Part shown: positions 45,665 to 53,948 of the stretch, in pieces
How the letters are laid out: each line of letters opens with the position of its first letter
Numbering within the stretch: the stretch's first letter is position 1
From: Metallococcus carri
GTDB lineage: Bacteria; Actinomycetota; Actinomycetes; Actinomycetales; Dermatophilaceae
DNA length: 64,000 nucleotides
Assembly: GCF_011440275.1 (NCBI RefSeq)
Contig: NZ_JAAOIV010000006.1
Span: forward strand, 1 to 64,000
Direction: 5' to 3'
Notes under the pieces: model-generated
Databases searched by the model: none
What the model saw: the letters and a program-made list of their open reading frames with translations, nothing else
Told to the model about the DNA's origin: nothing
Translations under genes and position numbers: made by a program

Positions 45665-46819
45665 GTGGCTGAGCAGTGGGTGACGACGCAGGAGGCGGCC
45701 GACCTGTTGGGCGTGCGCCCGCAGACGGTCTACTCCTACGTCAGCCGGGGCATCCTCGAACGCGTCGGAGGGTCGCGCCATAACGGCTCGGCCTTCCGGC
45801 GCGGCGACGTGTTGGCGCTACGCGATCAGCGTCGCCGGTCGCGCAGTGGCGTCTTCGAGGTCGCCGTCGAGACCTCGATCACCGACCTCGAGCCGGACGG
45901 GTCGCTGCTCTTCCGCGGCCGGGACGCAAGCGAGTTGGCGACCAGCACGGCATACGAACGCGTCGCCGAGCTGCTCTGGCAGACCGGCGAACTCGATTGG
46001 GCGCCAACGGAACTCACGCTCGAAGTAGCCGAGGAGGTTACGCGGCTCAGCCCGCCGGACCTGCCGTATGCCGACCGCGCTCGGCTGGCCGTGCAGCTTG
46101 CCGGGCTGCGCCTGAAGGCGGACTTCCCGACGTCTGCTGTCGCGGCGATCAACGCCGCCGTGCACTCGCTGGTTGTCGCGCCCGGTGGTTTCGACTCGCT
46201 CCGCTCGCTCAACCAACGGGATAGGTCGGTCGCCGAACGTTTCGCGAATGCCGTTGGTGCTCAACCCGATTGGGCGCCGGTGATCAACGCGGCGTTGGTG
46301 CTGCTCGCGGACCATGAGTTGGCGACTTCGACGGTCGCCGCCCGTAGCGCAGCAAGCACCGGCGCCGGGCCGTTTGACGTCATCCTGGCCGGGATGCACG
46401 CGATGGCCGGACCCAAGCACGGCGGCGCGTCTCGAGCAGCTCGACAGCTGCTCGATCGGGCAGCCGAATCCGGTTGCGCCACAACGGCCAACACCGAGCC
46501 CGCCGCCGGTTTCGGCCACTTGGTCTACCGCACGACGGACGGTCGAGCCGACACCCTGCTCGAGCTCATCAAGCCACTGGCACCCGTGGAGGTCGAGCTT
46601 GCCGACAACCTCGCGCTCGAGATGCGGCGTCGCCATTCACTCGTCCCCAACGTCGACCTCGCCCTCGCCACCCTTGAGCGCGCCGCAGGTTTGAAGGCCG
46701 GCACCGGAGTGGCACTCTTCACCATCGCGCGCGTTGCCGGATTCACCGCTCACGCGCTCGAGGAGCAGGGCGAGCCGATGCGGTTCCGCCCGCGGGCGTC
46801 ATATATCGGCGAGCGATAG
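45665..46819 (+). CDS. Citrate synthase family protein with N-terminal HTH domain
   Basis: The 384-residue protein begins with a MerR/excisionase-type helix-turn-helix (VTTQEAADLLGVRPQTVYSYVSRGILERV, about 6-35), then a citrate synthase fold: LLFRGRDASELA, AGPKHGGAS (active-site His region), GFGHLVYRTTDGR and ASYIGER at the C terminus. The usual Asp/His triad is only partly kept (DHEL..., LVYR instead of AVYK/R), so catalysis is uncertain. A REP-type palindrome is inside the frame at 46187-46214, encoding GFDSLRSLN. It converges on the second citrate synthase gene. The pair is common in actinobacteria, from memory. Confidence 0.85.
   Translation: MAEQWVTTQEAADLLGVRPQTVYSYVSRGILERVGGSRHNGSAFRRGDVLALRDQRRRSRSGVFEVAVETSITDLEPDGSLLFRGRDASELATSTAYERVAELLWQTGELDWAPTELTLEVAEEVTRLSPPDLPYADRARLAVQLAGLRLKADFPTSAVAAINAAVHSLVVAPGGFDSLRSLNQRDRSVAERFANAVGAQPDWAPVINAALVLLADHELATSTVAARSAASTGAGPFDVILAGMHAMAGPKHGGASRAARQLLDRAAESGCATTANTEPAAGFGHLVYRTTDGRADTLLELIKPLAPVEVELADNLALEMRRRHSLVPNVDLALATLERAAGLKAGTGVALFTIARVAGFTAHALEEQGEPMRFRPRASYIGER
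46187..46214. repeat. REP-type palindrome inside the HTH-citrate synthase coding sequence
   Basis: GGTTTCGACTCGCTCCGCTC followed by GCTCAACC is the exact reverse complement of the 28-bp core of the tandem repeat at 31962-32132. Here it is in frame and adds residues GFDSLRSLN between VVAPG and QRDRSVAER, without a stop or frameshift. Confidence 0.9.
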
Positions 46820-46865
46820 CCGGGCCGGGCAGTCCGATCGGCTCGAAAGCCCCTAAGCCGCAATT

Positions 46866-46975
46866 GGTTTCGACGCGCTCCCCCGCTTCGCTCCTCCGCT
46901 TGCCCTTCGACTCGCTGCGCCCTTCGACTCGCTGCGCTCGCTCAGGACAGCGCTCGCTCAGGACGGCCCTCAACC
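46866..46975. repeat. Compound REP-type repeat between two convergent citrate synthase genes
   Basis: It begins GGTTTCGACGCGCTC and ends CCTCAACC, with internal duplications of CCTTCGACTCGCTGCGC and CGCTCGCTCAGGACAG/GG. It looks like several degraded and nested copies of the palindrome at 31962-32132. Its right end overlaps the last codons and TGA stop of the 46970-48124 gene, so the repeat supplies that stop. Confidence 0.8.
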
Positions 46976-48124
46976 GGCGAGGTTGGGGCCGGTGGGGTTG
47001 TCGAGGACGGGTGGGCCGACATACCGCGAGGACGGGCGGATCAGCTTGCGCTGCTCGCACTGCTCGAGGATGTGCGCGGTCCACCCGACGGTCCGGCTGC
47101 ACGCGAAGGTCGCCGAGAACAGCGACCGCGGTATGCCGCAGGCCTCCATCACCACGCCCGCGTAGTACTCGACGTTCGCCCGCAGCTGGCGACCGGGCTT
47201 GTGTTCGTCGAGCACGGCGACCACCCGATCCTCGACCTCGAGCGCGAGTTCCGCTGTGGGACCGCCGATTTCGCGCGCCGTCTCCTTCAGGAGTTCCGAG
47301 CGCGGGTCAAGTCCGCGATAGACCGCATGCCCGAAACCCATCACCCGCTCCCCCGCCGCCAGCTGCTCACGCGCCCACGGCTCGGCCCGTTCGATGCTGC
47401 CGATCTCGTCCAGCGCGTCCAGCGCACGCGACGGAGCACCACCGTGCAACGGCCCGGACAGCGCACCCAGCCCGGCGACCACACACGCGGCCAGGTCCGC
47501 ACCGGTCGAGGCCACCACCCGCGCGGTGAAGGTCGAGGCGTTGAAGCCGTGATCCACCGTCAAGCACAGGTAGCGCGACAACGCCCGCACCGCCTCCTGC
47601 GACGGCTCCTCGCCGGTCACCAGCCACAGGTAGTTGCCGACGAACCCGAGCGAGGGCCGGGGCGAGCGCGGCTGCTCACCCGCGCTCACGGCATACGACC
47701 CCGCAACGAGCCACGGCACGATCGCCGCGATCCGCACGGCGGTCTCCTCACGTTCCGCGGCCGACTGGTCCCACAGCGCGGGCAAGCCCGCGAGCACGCC
47801 GTATGCCGAGACGAGCGTCCGCAACGCGGCCATCGGCTCGGCACCTCGCAAGGACGACATGACCGCGGTGAGTGACGAAATCATCTGCGGCTCAAGCGAA
47901 CTCGCCGCCTCGATGCGGCGTGACCACGCGGCGCGTTCGGTCGCATCCGGCAGCGACCCGGCGATCATCAGATGCCACACGTCCTCGAAGGAGCGCGTGC
48001 GAGCGAGCGTGGTCGCGTCGTACTGGCGGTAGTGGAAGAAGCCCTCGGTGCCGCGCACGTCACCGATCGTGGTGTCGGCGACGACGACTCCGGAGAGCCC
48101 GGGCGGGGCGATGAAAGTGTCCAT
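46970..48124 (-). CDS. Citrate synthase / methylcitrate synthase family protein
   Basis: The 384-residue protein has the full citrate synthase pattern: VDHGFNASTFTARVVASTGAD (substrate His), GALSGPLHGGAPSRAL (catalytic His), GFGHAVYRGLDPR (oxaloacetate His/Arg) and the C-terminal RPSSRYVGP. It should condense acetyl-CoA (or propionyl-CoA) with oxaloacetate. The start ATG is at 48124. The final codons NLAG* (AACCTCGCCGGTTGA) coincide with the end of a REP repeat. It converges on the HTH-bearing paralogue and is divergent from lipB. Confidence 0.92.
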   Translation of the reverse strand: MDTFIAPPGLSGVVVADTTIGDVRGTEGFFHYRQYDATTLARTRSFEDVWHLMIAGSLPDATERAAWSRRIEAASSLEPQMISSLTAVMSSLRGAEPMAALRTLVSAYGVLAGLPALWDQSAAEREETAVRIAAIVPWLVAGSYAVSAGEQPRSPRPSLGFVGNYLWLVTGEEPSQEAVRALSRYLCLTVDHGFNASTFTARVVASTGADLAACVVAGLGALSGPLHGGAPSRALDALDEIGSIERAEPWAREQLAAGERVMGFGHAVYRGLDPRSELLKETAREIGGPTAELALEVEDRVVAVLDEHKPGRQLRANVEYYAGVVMEACGIPRSLFSATFACSRTVGWTAHILEQCEQRKLIRPSSRYVGPPVLDNPTGPNLAG

Positions 48125-48266
48125 GCCAGCACCCTGCGCGCGATCAGAGCAACCTCCAACGTTGACGACGTCCAGATAGCCGTCCACACGCTGCGGGCAA
48201 CCTGGCCAAGCTCGCAACCGGATGCAACCCGTGGGACTCCGTCGAGCCAGGCGTACGCTGACAAAC

Positions 48267-48917
48267 ATGCGTATCGAGCACGTCGGCTTCGACCCGGACT
48301 TCGTGGATTACCAGCGCGCGTGGGACCTGCAGCGTGAAGTGCACGACCGCGTCGTGGCCGGTGAGCAGGAGGACACGGTGCTGCTGCTCGAGCACGCCCG
48401 CGTCTACACCGCCGGCAAGCGCACCGAACCGCACGAGCGCCCGTTCGACGGCACGCCGGTCATCGATGTCGACCGAGGCGGCAAGATCACCTGGCACGGC
48501 CCCGGTCAGATCGTCGGCTATCCGATCCTGCGGCTGCCCGACCCGATCGACGTCGTGGCTTATGTGCGCCGCCTCGAGCAGATGATGATCGACGTGTGCG
48601 CCGAGTTCGGCCTGGACGCCACCCGCGTCGAGGGCCGCAGCGGCGTGTGGTTCCCCGCCGCGAACGGGCGCCCCGAGCGCAAGATCGGCGCGATCGGCAT
48701 ACGGGTCAGTCGCGATGTGACGATGCACGGCTTCGCGTTCAACTGCAATTGCGATCTGTCGTGGGCACAGGCGATCATCCCGTGCGGCATCCCCGATGCC
48801 GGCGTCACGACCTTGAGCGCGGAGCTCGGCCGGGACGTGCCGGTCACCGAAGTCCTGCCGTATGTCGAGCGCCACCTCCCAGCGATCCTCGCCGCCGCGC
48901 CGGCGCCGGTGAGGTGA
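48267..48917 (+). CDS. lipB: Octanoyl-(acyl carrier protein):protein N-octanoyltransferase
   Basis: LipB moves octanoyl groups from ACP onto lipoyl domains, the first step of lipoate assembly. The 216-residue protein has [58 protein letters not shown] with the catalytic Lys, and [14 protein letters not shown] with the catalytic Cys. ATG 48267 is chosen. It is upstream of lipA with a 112-bp gap and close to sucB, the main target of lipoylation in the window. Confidence 0.95.
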   Translation: MRIEHVGFDPDFVDYQRAWDLQREVHDRVVAGEQEDTVLLLEHARVYTAGKRTEPHERPFDGTPVIDVDRGGKITWHGPGQIVGYPILRLPDPIDVVAYVRRLEQMMIDVCAEFGLDATRVEGRSGVWFPAANGRPERKIGAIGIRVSRDVTMHGFAFNCNCDLSWAQAIIPCGIPDAGVTTLSAELGRDVPVTEVLPYVERHLPAILAAAPAPVR

Positions 48918-49029
48918 TCCGAGCCCAGGCCGAGGCCCAGATGCCCCGGCGTACGCTGGAACAATCAGCGTCACCGTGGGCTTGGACCCTGGTGACCGCA
49001 CCGCACCACCGACAGGGAGTTCGCCCGCG

Positions 49030-50055
49030 ATGACCGTCGCACCGGAGGGACGCCGGCTGCTGCGCGTTGAGGCGCGCAACGCCGAGACGCCGATCGAGCG
49101 CAAGCCCAGCTGGATCCGCACCACGGCGAAGATGGGCCCGGCATACAGCTCGTTGCACTCGCTCGTGAAGAACGAGGGGCTGCACACGGTCTGCCAGGAG
49201 GCCGGCTGCCCCAACATCTTCGAGTGTTGGGAGGACCGCGAGGCGACCTTCCTCATCGGCGGCGATGTGTGCACGCGGCGCTGCGATTTCTGCGACATCG
49301 CCACCGGCCGCCCGACCGCACTCGACATGGACGAGCCGCGCCGGGTCGCCGAATCGATCCAGCAGATGAACCTGCGCTACGCGACCGTCACCGGTGTCGC
49401 GCGCGACGACCAGCCCGACGGCGCCGCCCGGCTGTATGCCGAGACGATCCGGCAGATCCACACGCTCAACCCCAACACCGGCGTGGAGATCCTGCCGCCC
49501 GACTTCGGCGCGGTGCCGGAACTCGTCGGTCAAGTGTTCGACGCGCAGCCGGAAGTCTTCGCCCACAACCTCGAAACCGTGCCGCGCATCTTCAAGCGGA
49601 TCCGCCCGGCGTTCACCTACGACAAGTCGCTCAAGGTGCTGTCGATGGCGCACGAGCGCGGGCTGGTGACCAAGTCCAACCTGATCCTCGGCATGGGCGA
49701 GCAGGATCACGAGATCGAGCAGGCGCTGCACGACCTGCACGACGCGGGCTGCGACATCCTCACGATCACGCAATACCTGCGTCCCTCTCCCCTGCACCAC
49801 CCGATCGATCGCTGGGTCAAGCCGACCGAGTTCGTGCACTGGTCGGACCTCGCCCGCGAGATCGGTTTCCTCGGCGTGATGGCCGGGCCGCTGGTGCGTT
49901 CGTCATACCGGGCCGGCCGGCTTTACGCGCAGGCGATGGCGGCCTACGGGCGTCCGCTGCCCGAGCATCTGGCCCACCTGGGCGACGGTGCGGGCGAGCC
50001 GGCCCGTCAGGAGGCGGCGTCGCTCGTGGCCAAGGCGCAGGCCGCCGTATCCTGA
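49030..50055 (+). CDS. lipA: Lipoyl synthase (radical SAM)
   Basis: LipA inserts two sulfurs into octanoyl-lysine on lipoyl domains. The 341-residue protein has the auxiliary cluster motif [12 protein letters not shown], the radical SAM motif [13 protein letters not shown], the [14 protein letters not shown] region and RSSYRAGRL with the conserved Ser ligand (RSSY). ATG 49030. It forms the lipB-lipA-DUF4191 order that is conserved in actinobacteria, from memory. Confidence 0.96.
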   Translation: MTVAPEGRRLLRVEARNAETPIERKPSWIRTTAKMGPAYSSLHSLVKNEGLHTVCQEAGCPNIFECWEDREATFLIGGDVCTRRCDFCDIATGRPTALDMDEPRRVAESIQQMNLRYATVTGVARDDQPDGAARLYAETIRQIHTLNPNTGVEILPPDFGAVPELVGQVFDAQPEVFAHNLETVPRIFKRIRPAFTYDKSLKVLSMAHERGLVTKSNLILGMGEQDHEIEQALHDLHDAGCDILTITQYLRPSPLHHPIDRWVKPTEFVHWSDLAREIGFLGVMAGPLVRSSYRAGRLYAQAMAAYGRPLPEHLAHLGDGAGEPARQEAASLVAKAQAAVS

Positions 50056-50060
50056 GCACC

Positions 50061-50804
50061 ATGCCCAAGGACCCCAAGCCCCAGCGCGAGAAGAAGCCAC
50101 GCGGCGAGCGACTCCAGCAGTTCAAGACCCTCTACAAGGGCGCCGCCGCGCAGAACCCGAAGATCCCGTTCTACATGGCGGGCGCGTTCATCCTCGGGTT
50201 CGTGCTGGTGATGCTGGTCAACCTGGTCTGGTATCACCCGATTTACCTGGGCATCCTCGGTGTCATGGTGGGTCTGCTGCTCGCCGTGGTCGTCTTCGCG
50301 CGGGTGGCCGAGCGTTCGGCGTATGCCGCCCTCGAGGGCCAGCCGGGCGCGTCCGGTGCCGCTCTGCAGGGTTTGCGGCGCGGGTGGTTCTACGAGCAGG
50401 AGCCGGTCGCCGCCGAGGCCGGTCGCGCGCGCAATGTGCAGGACATGGCGAATGCCGCGATGGTGTTCCGCGCTGTCGGCAAGCCGGGTGTGGTGCTGAT
50501 CGGCGAAGGGCCGCGCGGGCACGCGACCAAGTTGCTCGCCGCCGAGCGCAAGCGGGTGGCGCGGGTCGTCGGGCCGGAGGTGCCGGTGACGACCTATCGC
50601 GTCGGCGAGGGCGACGACGCGATCAGTGTGCGTGAGTTGCCCAAGGCGATGGGCAAGCTGGACAAGAAGCTCACCGATGCCGAGGTCGGCCAGGTCAACA
50701 AGCGGCTGAAATCGCTCGGCTCGAAGCGCCCGCCGATCCCGGCCGGCATGGACCCGCGCGGTCGCAACGCGAAGGTCGACCGAAGGGCCATGAGGGGCCG
50801 TTAG
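50061..50804 (+). CDS. DUF4191 membrane protein
   Basis: The 247-residue protein has a basic start (KDPKPQREKKPRGERLQQF), two membrane spans (about 34-52 and 57-75: FILGFVLVMLVNLVWYHP and LGILGVMVGLLLAVVVFAR) and a cytosolic domain with GWFYEQEPVAAEAGR, PGVVLIGEGPRGHATKLLAAERKR and VPVTTYRVG. It is the conserved neighbour of lipA in actinobacteria; function unknown. ATG 50061 lies 5 bp after the lipA stop. Confidence 0.9.
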   Translation: MPKDPKPQREKKPRGERLQQFKTLYKGAAAQNPKIPFYMAGAFILGFVLVMLVNLVWYHPIYLGILGVMVGLLLAVVVFARVAERSAYAALEGQPGASGAALQGLRRGWFYEQEPVAAEAGRARNVQDMANAAMVFRAVGKPGVVLIGEGPRGHATKLLAAERKRVARVVGPEVPVTTYRVGEGDDAISVRELPKAMGKLDKKLTDAEVGQVNKRLKSLGSKRPPIPAGMDPRGRNAKVDRRAMRGR

Positions 50805-50818
50805 ACCCCCTCTCCGCC

Positions 50819-50859
50819 GGTTGAGCAAGGGCCGAGCTCGCGAGGCCCGCGTCGAAACC
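50819..50859. repeat. REP-type palindromic repeat (variant)
   Basis: GGTTGAGCAAGGGCCGAGCT through GCGTCGAAACC: outer arms GGTTGAG and GTCGAAACC as in the 31962-32132 repeat, with a different centre containing CGAGCTCGCGAG. A second partial copy of CGAGCTCGCGAG follows at about 50876-50887. It lies between the DUF4191 gene and the orphan antitoxin gene. Confidence 0.75.
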
Positions 50860-50915
50860 ACTCTCGGCATACGCCGAGCTCGCGAGCAGGCGGGGGCTTT
50901 GATCAGGGCGCCTTC

Positions 50916-51173
50916 TCACGACCCGGCGAGATCGTCTTCGTCAATGTCGCGCAACGAGATCGTCTCACCCCTCGCCTCGTGGACGCTGAGACGGTCCTCC
51001 AAATCCTCGATCAGATCGATCATCGCCTGAAATCGCTGCGCCCCGACGATCACAGCAGCCGGTTGGCCGTCTTCGAGCAGCACGACGTCTCCGCCTTCGG
51101 TGCTGGCTACGTGGACGAGCGCTCCAAGCCGCACCTTGGCCTCGTTGATCGACACGCTGAGGTTGTTCCCCAT
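50916..51173 (-). CDS. Phd/YefM-type antitoxin, apparently orphan
   Basis: The 85-residue protein has the Phd fold: NLSVSINEAKVRLGALVHVAS (DNA-binding N-terminal half), VVLLEDGQPAAVIVGAQRF (the typical strand-turn-helix), then a helical acidic tail (MIDLIEDLEDRLSVHE...DIDEDDLAGS) that would bind a toxin. No toxin gene is next to it: downstream lies a REP repeat and then DUF4191 on the other strand. Five 21-bp direct repeats lie 27 bp upstream and may be its operator. The start is ATG 51173 rather than the GTG at 51218, which would read through the repeats. Confidence 0.82.
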   Translation of the reverse strand: MGNNLSVSINEAKVRLGALVHVASTEGGDVVLLEDGQPAAVIVGAQRFQAMIDLIEDLEDRLSVHEARGETISLRDIDEDDLAGS

Positions 51174-51200
51174 CGCCCTCCCCTTGAACACCCGAGCACC

Positions 51201-51305
51201 AGTGACGTCTCGGCGCACATTACTGACGTTTCGCGGAGAACTACTGACGTTTCGCGAAGCATTCGCGACGTTTCGCGAGGATTTAGTGACGTTTCGGGGA
51301 GGTGC
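51201..51305. repeat. Five 21-bp direct repeats (iterons) with core TGACGTTTCGCG
   Basis: Units start at 51201, 51222, 51243, 51264 and 51285. The shared core is NNTGACGTTTCGCGNAG with variable last bases; the end units are the most diverged. The 21-bp period equals two helical turns, so all cores face the same side. They lie upstream of the leftward antitoxin gene, and the last one overlaps the 3' end of the RDD gene (stop at 51283). Confidence 0.88.
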
Positions 51306-51759
51306 GGAGCAGGACGGTGCCGGCGGCCTTGTCGTGGAAACCGCGCTGGTCCTTGTCCCAGATCACTGCCGGTATGACGAGTGCCAGCAACACGGTCCGG
51401 ATGAGGGCTTGCAGTGGTTTGGCCGGTCCGCCGTCCACGCCGACCACCCGCATCCCGAAGAGGCGGTGCCCGATCGTCGAGCCGAGGGTGCCGACGAGCA
51501 GCACGTTCTCAACCATGAAAACCAGCAGCGGCATGAACCCGGCACTCCCCTGGGCGCCCCAGCGATAGCCCAGCAGCGCCGCGGCGATGAGCGAGCACAG
51601 CGTCCAGTCGACGAAGATCGCGCCGAGGCGCGGCGCGATGCGCGCCACCGACCCCGGACCTTCCGCCGGCAGACCGAGATCACTGCCGGGCAGGTATGCC
51701 GGGTCCGCGGGTTGCGTGGGCCCCTCGAGCCAGCTGCCGACATCCTTGCGATCTACCAC
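51283..51759 (-). CDS. RDD family membrane protein
   Basis: The 158-residue protein has the RDD domain: PRLGAIFVDWTLCSLIAAALL (first span with the conserved R..D), STIGHRLFGMRVVGVDG (the GxxxFGMRVV motif) and WDKDQRGFHDKAAGTVLL (third, with D.. RG.HD..AGT). Two to three membrane spans. Its transport role is not established. GTG 51759 is chosen. It sits, as in mycobacteria, between the DUF4191 gene and glnA. Its last codons lie in the fifth iteron. Confidence 0.88.
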   Translation of the reverse strand: MVDRKDVGSWLEGPTQPADPAYLPGSDLGLPAEGPGSVARIAPRLGAIFVDWTLCSLIAAALLGYRWGAQGSAGFMPLLVFMVENVLLVGTLGSTIGHRLFGMRVVGVDGGPAKPLQALIRTVLLALVIPAVIWDKDQRGFHDKAAGTVLLRTSPKRH

Positions 51760-51806
51760 GGTGCCCAGCCTAGGTGGCAGGCCCGCGACCTGATCCGGCC
51801 ACCGGG

Positions 51807-52988
51807 TCAGGCGGGCCGGTCCCACGCTCGAACTACCCGCCGCAGGCCAACCGCGAACGCGCTGCCCATGACCACCAGATAGCTCCCGTAGAGCCGGCGA
51901 ACGATGGGTCGCGCCGGGTGCTCGGCGACCATGATCCCGGCGGCGCAGGCCGCCATCCGGGCGCCGCGCTCGGCCAGCGTCGCCGCAGCAAGCCGGCCCA
52001 TCGGCAGGCCGGCCTCCCCAGCCACCCGGGCATAGACCTTGACCGGTATGCCGCCGAGCGCCTGATGCCAGATGCCGACCGGGCCTGCCTCGAGGTGCCG
52101 AGCAGCGGCGGCATACATCGCAGGGGTCGTGAGCGGCGCTGGCGCACGCACGCCCCGCTTCGCCAAAGTAGCGGTCAGCAGCACGCCGGACACCGACCCG
52201 GCGGTGATCGCAGCGGCCATCGCCGGAATCCGCCTGGGCTCGGCGACCCCGACGAAGACGAGCGCCATCTCGGCCATGATCGGCCAGCTGACCGCCTCGG
52301 CGAAGCCCCAGGCGCAGCCGAAGATCACGCCCTGCGGCACATCGGTCAGGCGACGGACGGCCCGCCATACCGGCGACCGGCGCACGCGGACCGGGTGTTC
52401 GGCCAGCAACGAAACGACGATCGAGCGCAGTTCGTCCGCCTCGACCGACGCGGGATCCACCGGCGCGCCGAACCGTACTTCCATCGGTGTCGCCCGGAAC
52501 GCTCCGTGCTTGGCGAGGACGTCGCCGGTGCCGAGCACCGCGACCGGTATCACCGGCACCTTGCAGTCGCGCGCGAGACGCACTGCGCCGGAATGGAATT
52601 CGGCGACCGAGCCGTCTGTGCTGCGCGTGCCTTCGGGGTAGATCACGACCGTCCGGCCGGCCGCCAGCGCCGGGCGCGCCGCAGCGAGGAGCTCGGCATA
52701 CCCGCCGTGCTCGCCGCGGTGCACGGCCAGTCCGCCCGCGAGCCCGGTGATCAGGGCGCGCCGCCACCACACGTCGAACCAATAGTCGGCTGCCGCCGCG
52801 AAAACCGGTCCATCCTTCGCCGGTATGGCGGCCAGTAGCGCGGCCGTGTCAGCGTGCGAGGCGTGGTTGGCGACGACCACCTTGCCACCCGGCTCGGTCG
52901 GCCAGGCACCGGTGGTGGTCAACCCTCCGGCCAGCGAACAGATCGTCCGCCACAGACGGCGCCGCAGGATCTTCGAGATGGATGCCAT
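51807..52988 (-). CDS. PlsC-type acyltransferase fused to a membrane domain
   Basis: The 393-residue protein has an N-terminal acyltransferase domain with VVVANHASHADTAALL (HX4D), VIYPEGTRSTDG and VPVIPVAVLG, followed by a C-terminal half with several hydrophobic helices (VIFGCAWGFAEAVSWPIM, IPAMAAAITAGSVSGVLLTATLA, MVAEHPARPIVRRLYGSYLV). It should acylate lysophosphatidate at the membrane. It lies 9 bp downstream of the CdsA-like gene, in a cassette with two other phospholipid enzymes, like E. coli ynbA-ynbB-ynbC in content. Confidence 0.87.
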   Translation of the reverse strand: MASISKILRRRLWRTICSLAGGLTTTGAWPTEPGGKVVVANHASHADTAALLAAIPAKDGPVFAAAADYWFDVWWRRALITGLAGGLAVHRGEHGGYAELLAAARPALAAGRTVVIYPEGTRSTDGSVAEFHSGAVRLARDCKVPVIPVAVLGTGDVLAKHGAFRATPMEVRFGAPVDPASVEADELRSIVVSLLAEHPVRVRRSPVWRAVRRLTDVPQGVIFGCAWGFAEAVSWPIMAEMALVFVGVAEPRRIPAMAAAITAGSVSGVLLTATLAKRGVRAPAPLTTPAMYAAAARHLEAGPVGIWHQALGGIPVKVYARVAGEAGLPMGRLAAATLAERGARMAACAAGIMVAEHPARPIVRRLYGSYLVVMGSAFAVGLRRVVRAWDRPA

Positions 52989-52997
52989 CGTGCCGTC

Positions 52998-53948
52998 CTA
53001 GGTGAGTGCGACCGCTGCCAGCGGGAGCACCAGCAGCAGCGAGTCGATCCGGTCGAGCAGGCCACCGAAGCCCGGCAGCCATTCCCCTGCGTCCTTGACT
53101 CCGGCCTGGCGTTTGACCATGGATTCGAGCAGGTCGCCGAGCACGCCACCGAACGCGACCGCGAGCAGCAGGCCGAGCGAGATGGTGCCGAGCAGCGTCA
53201 GCACCACGAAGGCCCCGATGACCGCGCCGGCGAGCCCACCGACGGTCTTGTTCGGACTGAGCGGCGACAAAGACCGGCGCGCCCACGCGAACCTGCGGAA
53301 CCCCTTGCCACCGCACCACGCCGCCACGTCGGTGGCCGCCGCGGCGAAGCACACGAGGAAAGCGTCGCGCCAGATCAGCACCATGCTCGCCAGCGACCAG
53401 CAGATCCAGATCGAGCCGAAGCCGGTGAACGCCGCCCGCCGCACCCCGTGCTCGAGGTCGCCCGCCAGGACCGATGGCAGTCCGCACAGGAGCACTACGA
53501 GCGGCACGAGGTGCAGCCACCCGGGTCGCAGCCACGCGGCGAGCGGATAGGCGACCGACAGGGCATAGAGCACCGCGGTGTCGACCGGGCGCAGCTGCAC
53601 CAGCCGCGCATACTCCCGCACGCTGATCAGCGCGAGCACGGTGCACAGCACGGCGGTCGGTCCGCGTCCGATCCAAATGGGTATGCCGACGACCGGCAGG
53701 ATCATCACCCAGGTGACCCACTTGGTGATGAGTTCCCTTTTGCGAGAAGCGAATACGGCGATCCCGGCGAGTGTGAGGATGCCGAGCGTCACCCAGAAGA
53801 AGAAGACTCCGCGCCCGGTGATGTGCAGGTGCACGAAGAGGAAATCAATGTCGAGGCGCATCGAGCGGCGGTCGAGATGCAGGATCCGCAGATAGGTGTC
53901 GAGGAGTTGGTGTGGCAGCGATTCTTCGGTCGCGACGGTGCCGGTCAT
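52998..53948 (-). CDS. CDP-diacylglycerol synthase (CdsA family)
   Basis: The 316-residue polytopic protein turns phosphatidate and CTP into CDP-diacylglycerol. The CdsA signature is complete near the C terminus: SPNKTVGGLAGAVIGA, GVLGDLLESMVKRQAGVKDAG and LPGFGGLLDRIDSLLLVLP. About eight hydrophobic segments precede and surround it. The start ATG overlaps the stop of the CDP-alcohol transferase gene (53945-53948). An essential housekeeping cdsA is expected elsewhere, so this may be a second copy. Confidence 0.9.
   Translation of the reverse strand: MTGTVATEESLPHQLLDTYLRILHLDRRSMRLDIDFLFVHLHITGRGVFFFWVTLGILTLAGIAVFASRKRELITKWVTWVMILPVVGIPIWIGRGPTAVLCTVLALISVREYARLVQLRPVDTAVLYALSVAYPLAAWLRPGWLHLVPLVVLLCGLPSVLAGDLEHGVRRAAFTGFGSIWICWSLASMVLIWRDAFLVCFAAAATDVAAWCGGKGFRRFAWARRSLSPLSPNKTVGGLAGAVIGAFVVLTLLGTISLGLLLAVAFGGVLGDLLESMVKRQAGVKDAGEWLPGFGGLLDRIDSLLLVLPLAAVALT

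Noticed and set aside
50805-50915. Toxin gene partner for the Phd-type antitoxin
   Set aside because: Only a REP-type repeat and no open frame of toxin length is present on either side; the adjacent genes are DUF4191 and RDD proteins.
50979-51377. Plus-strand open frame with TDVSR heptad repeats
   Set aside because: The heptads come from the 21-bp iterons. It is antisense to a good antitoxin gene and has no ribosome binding site.
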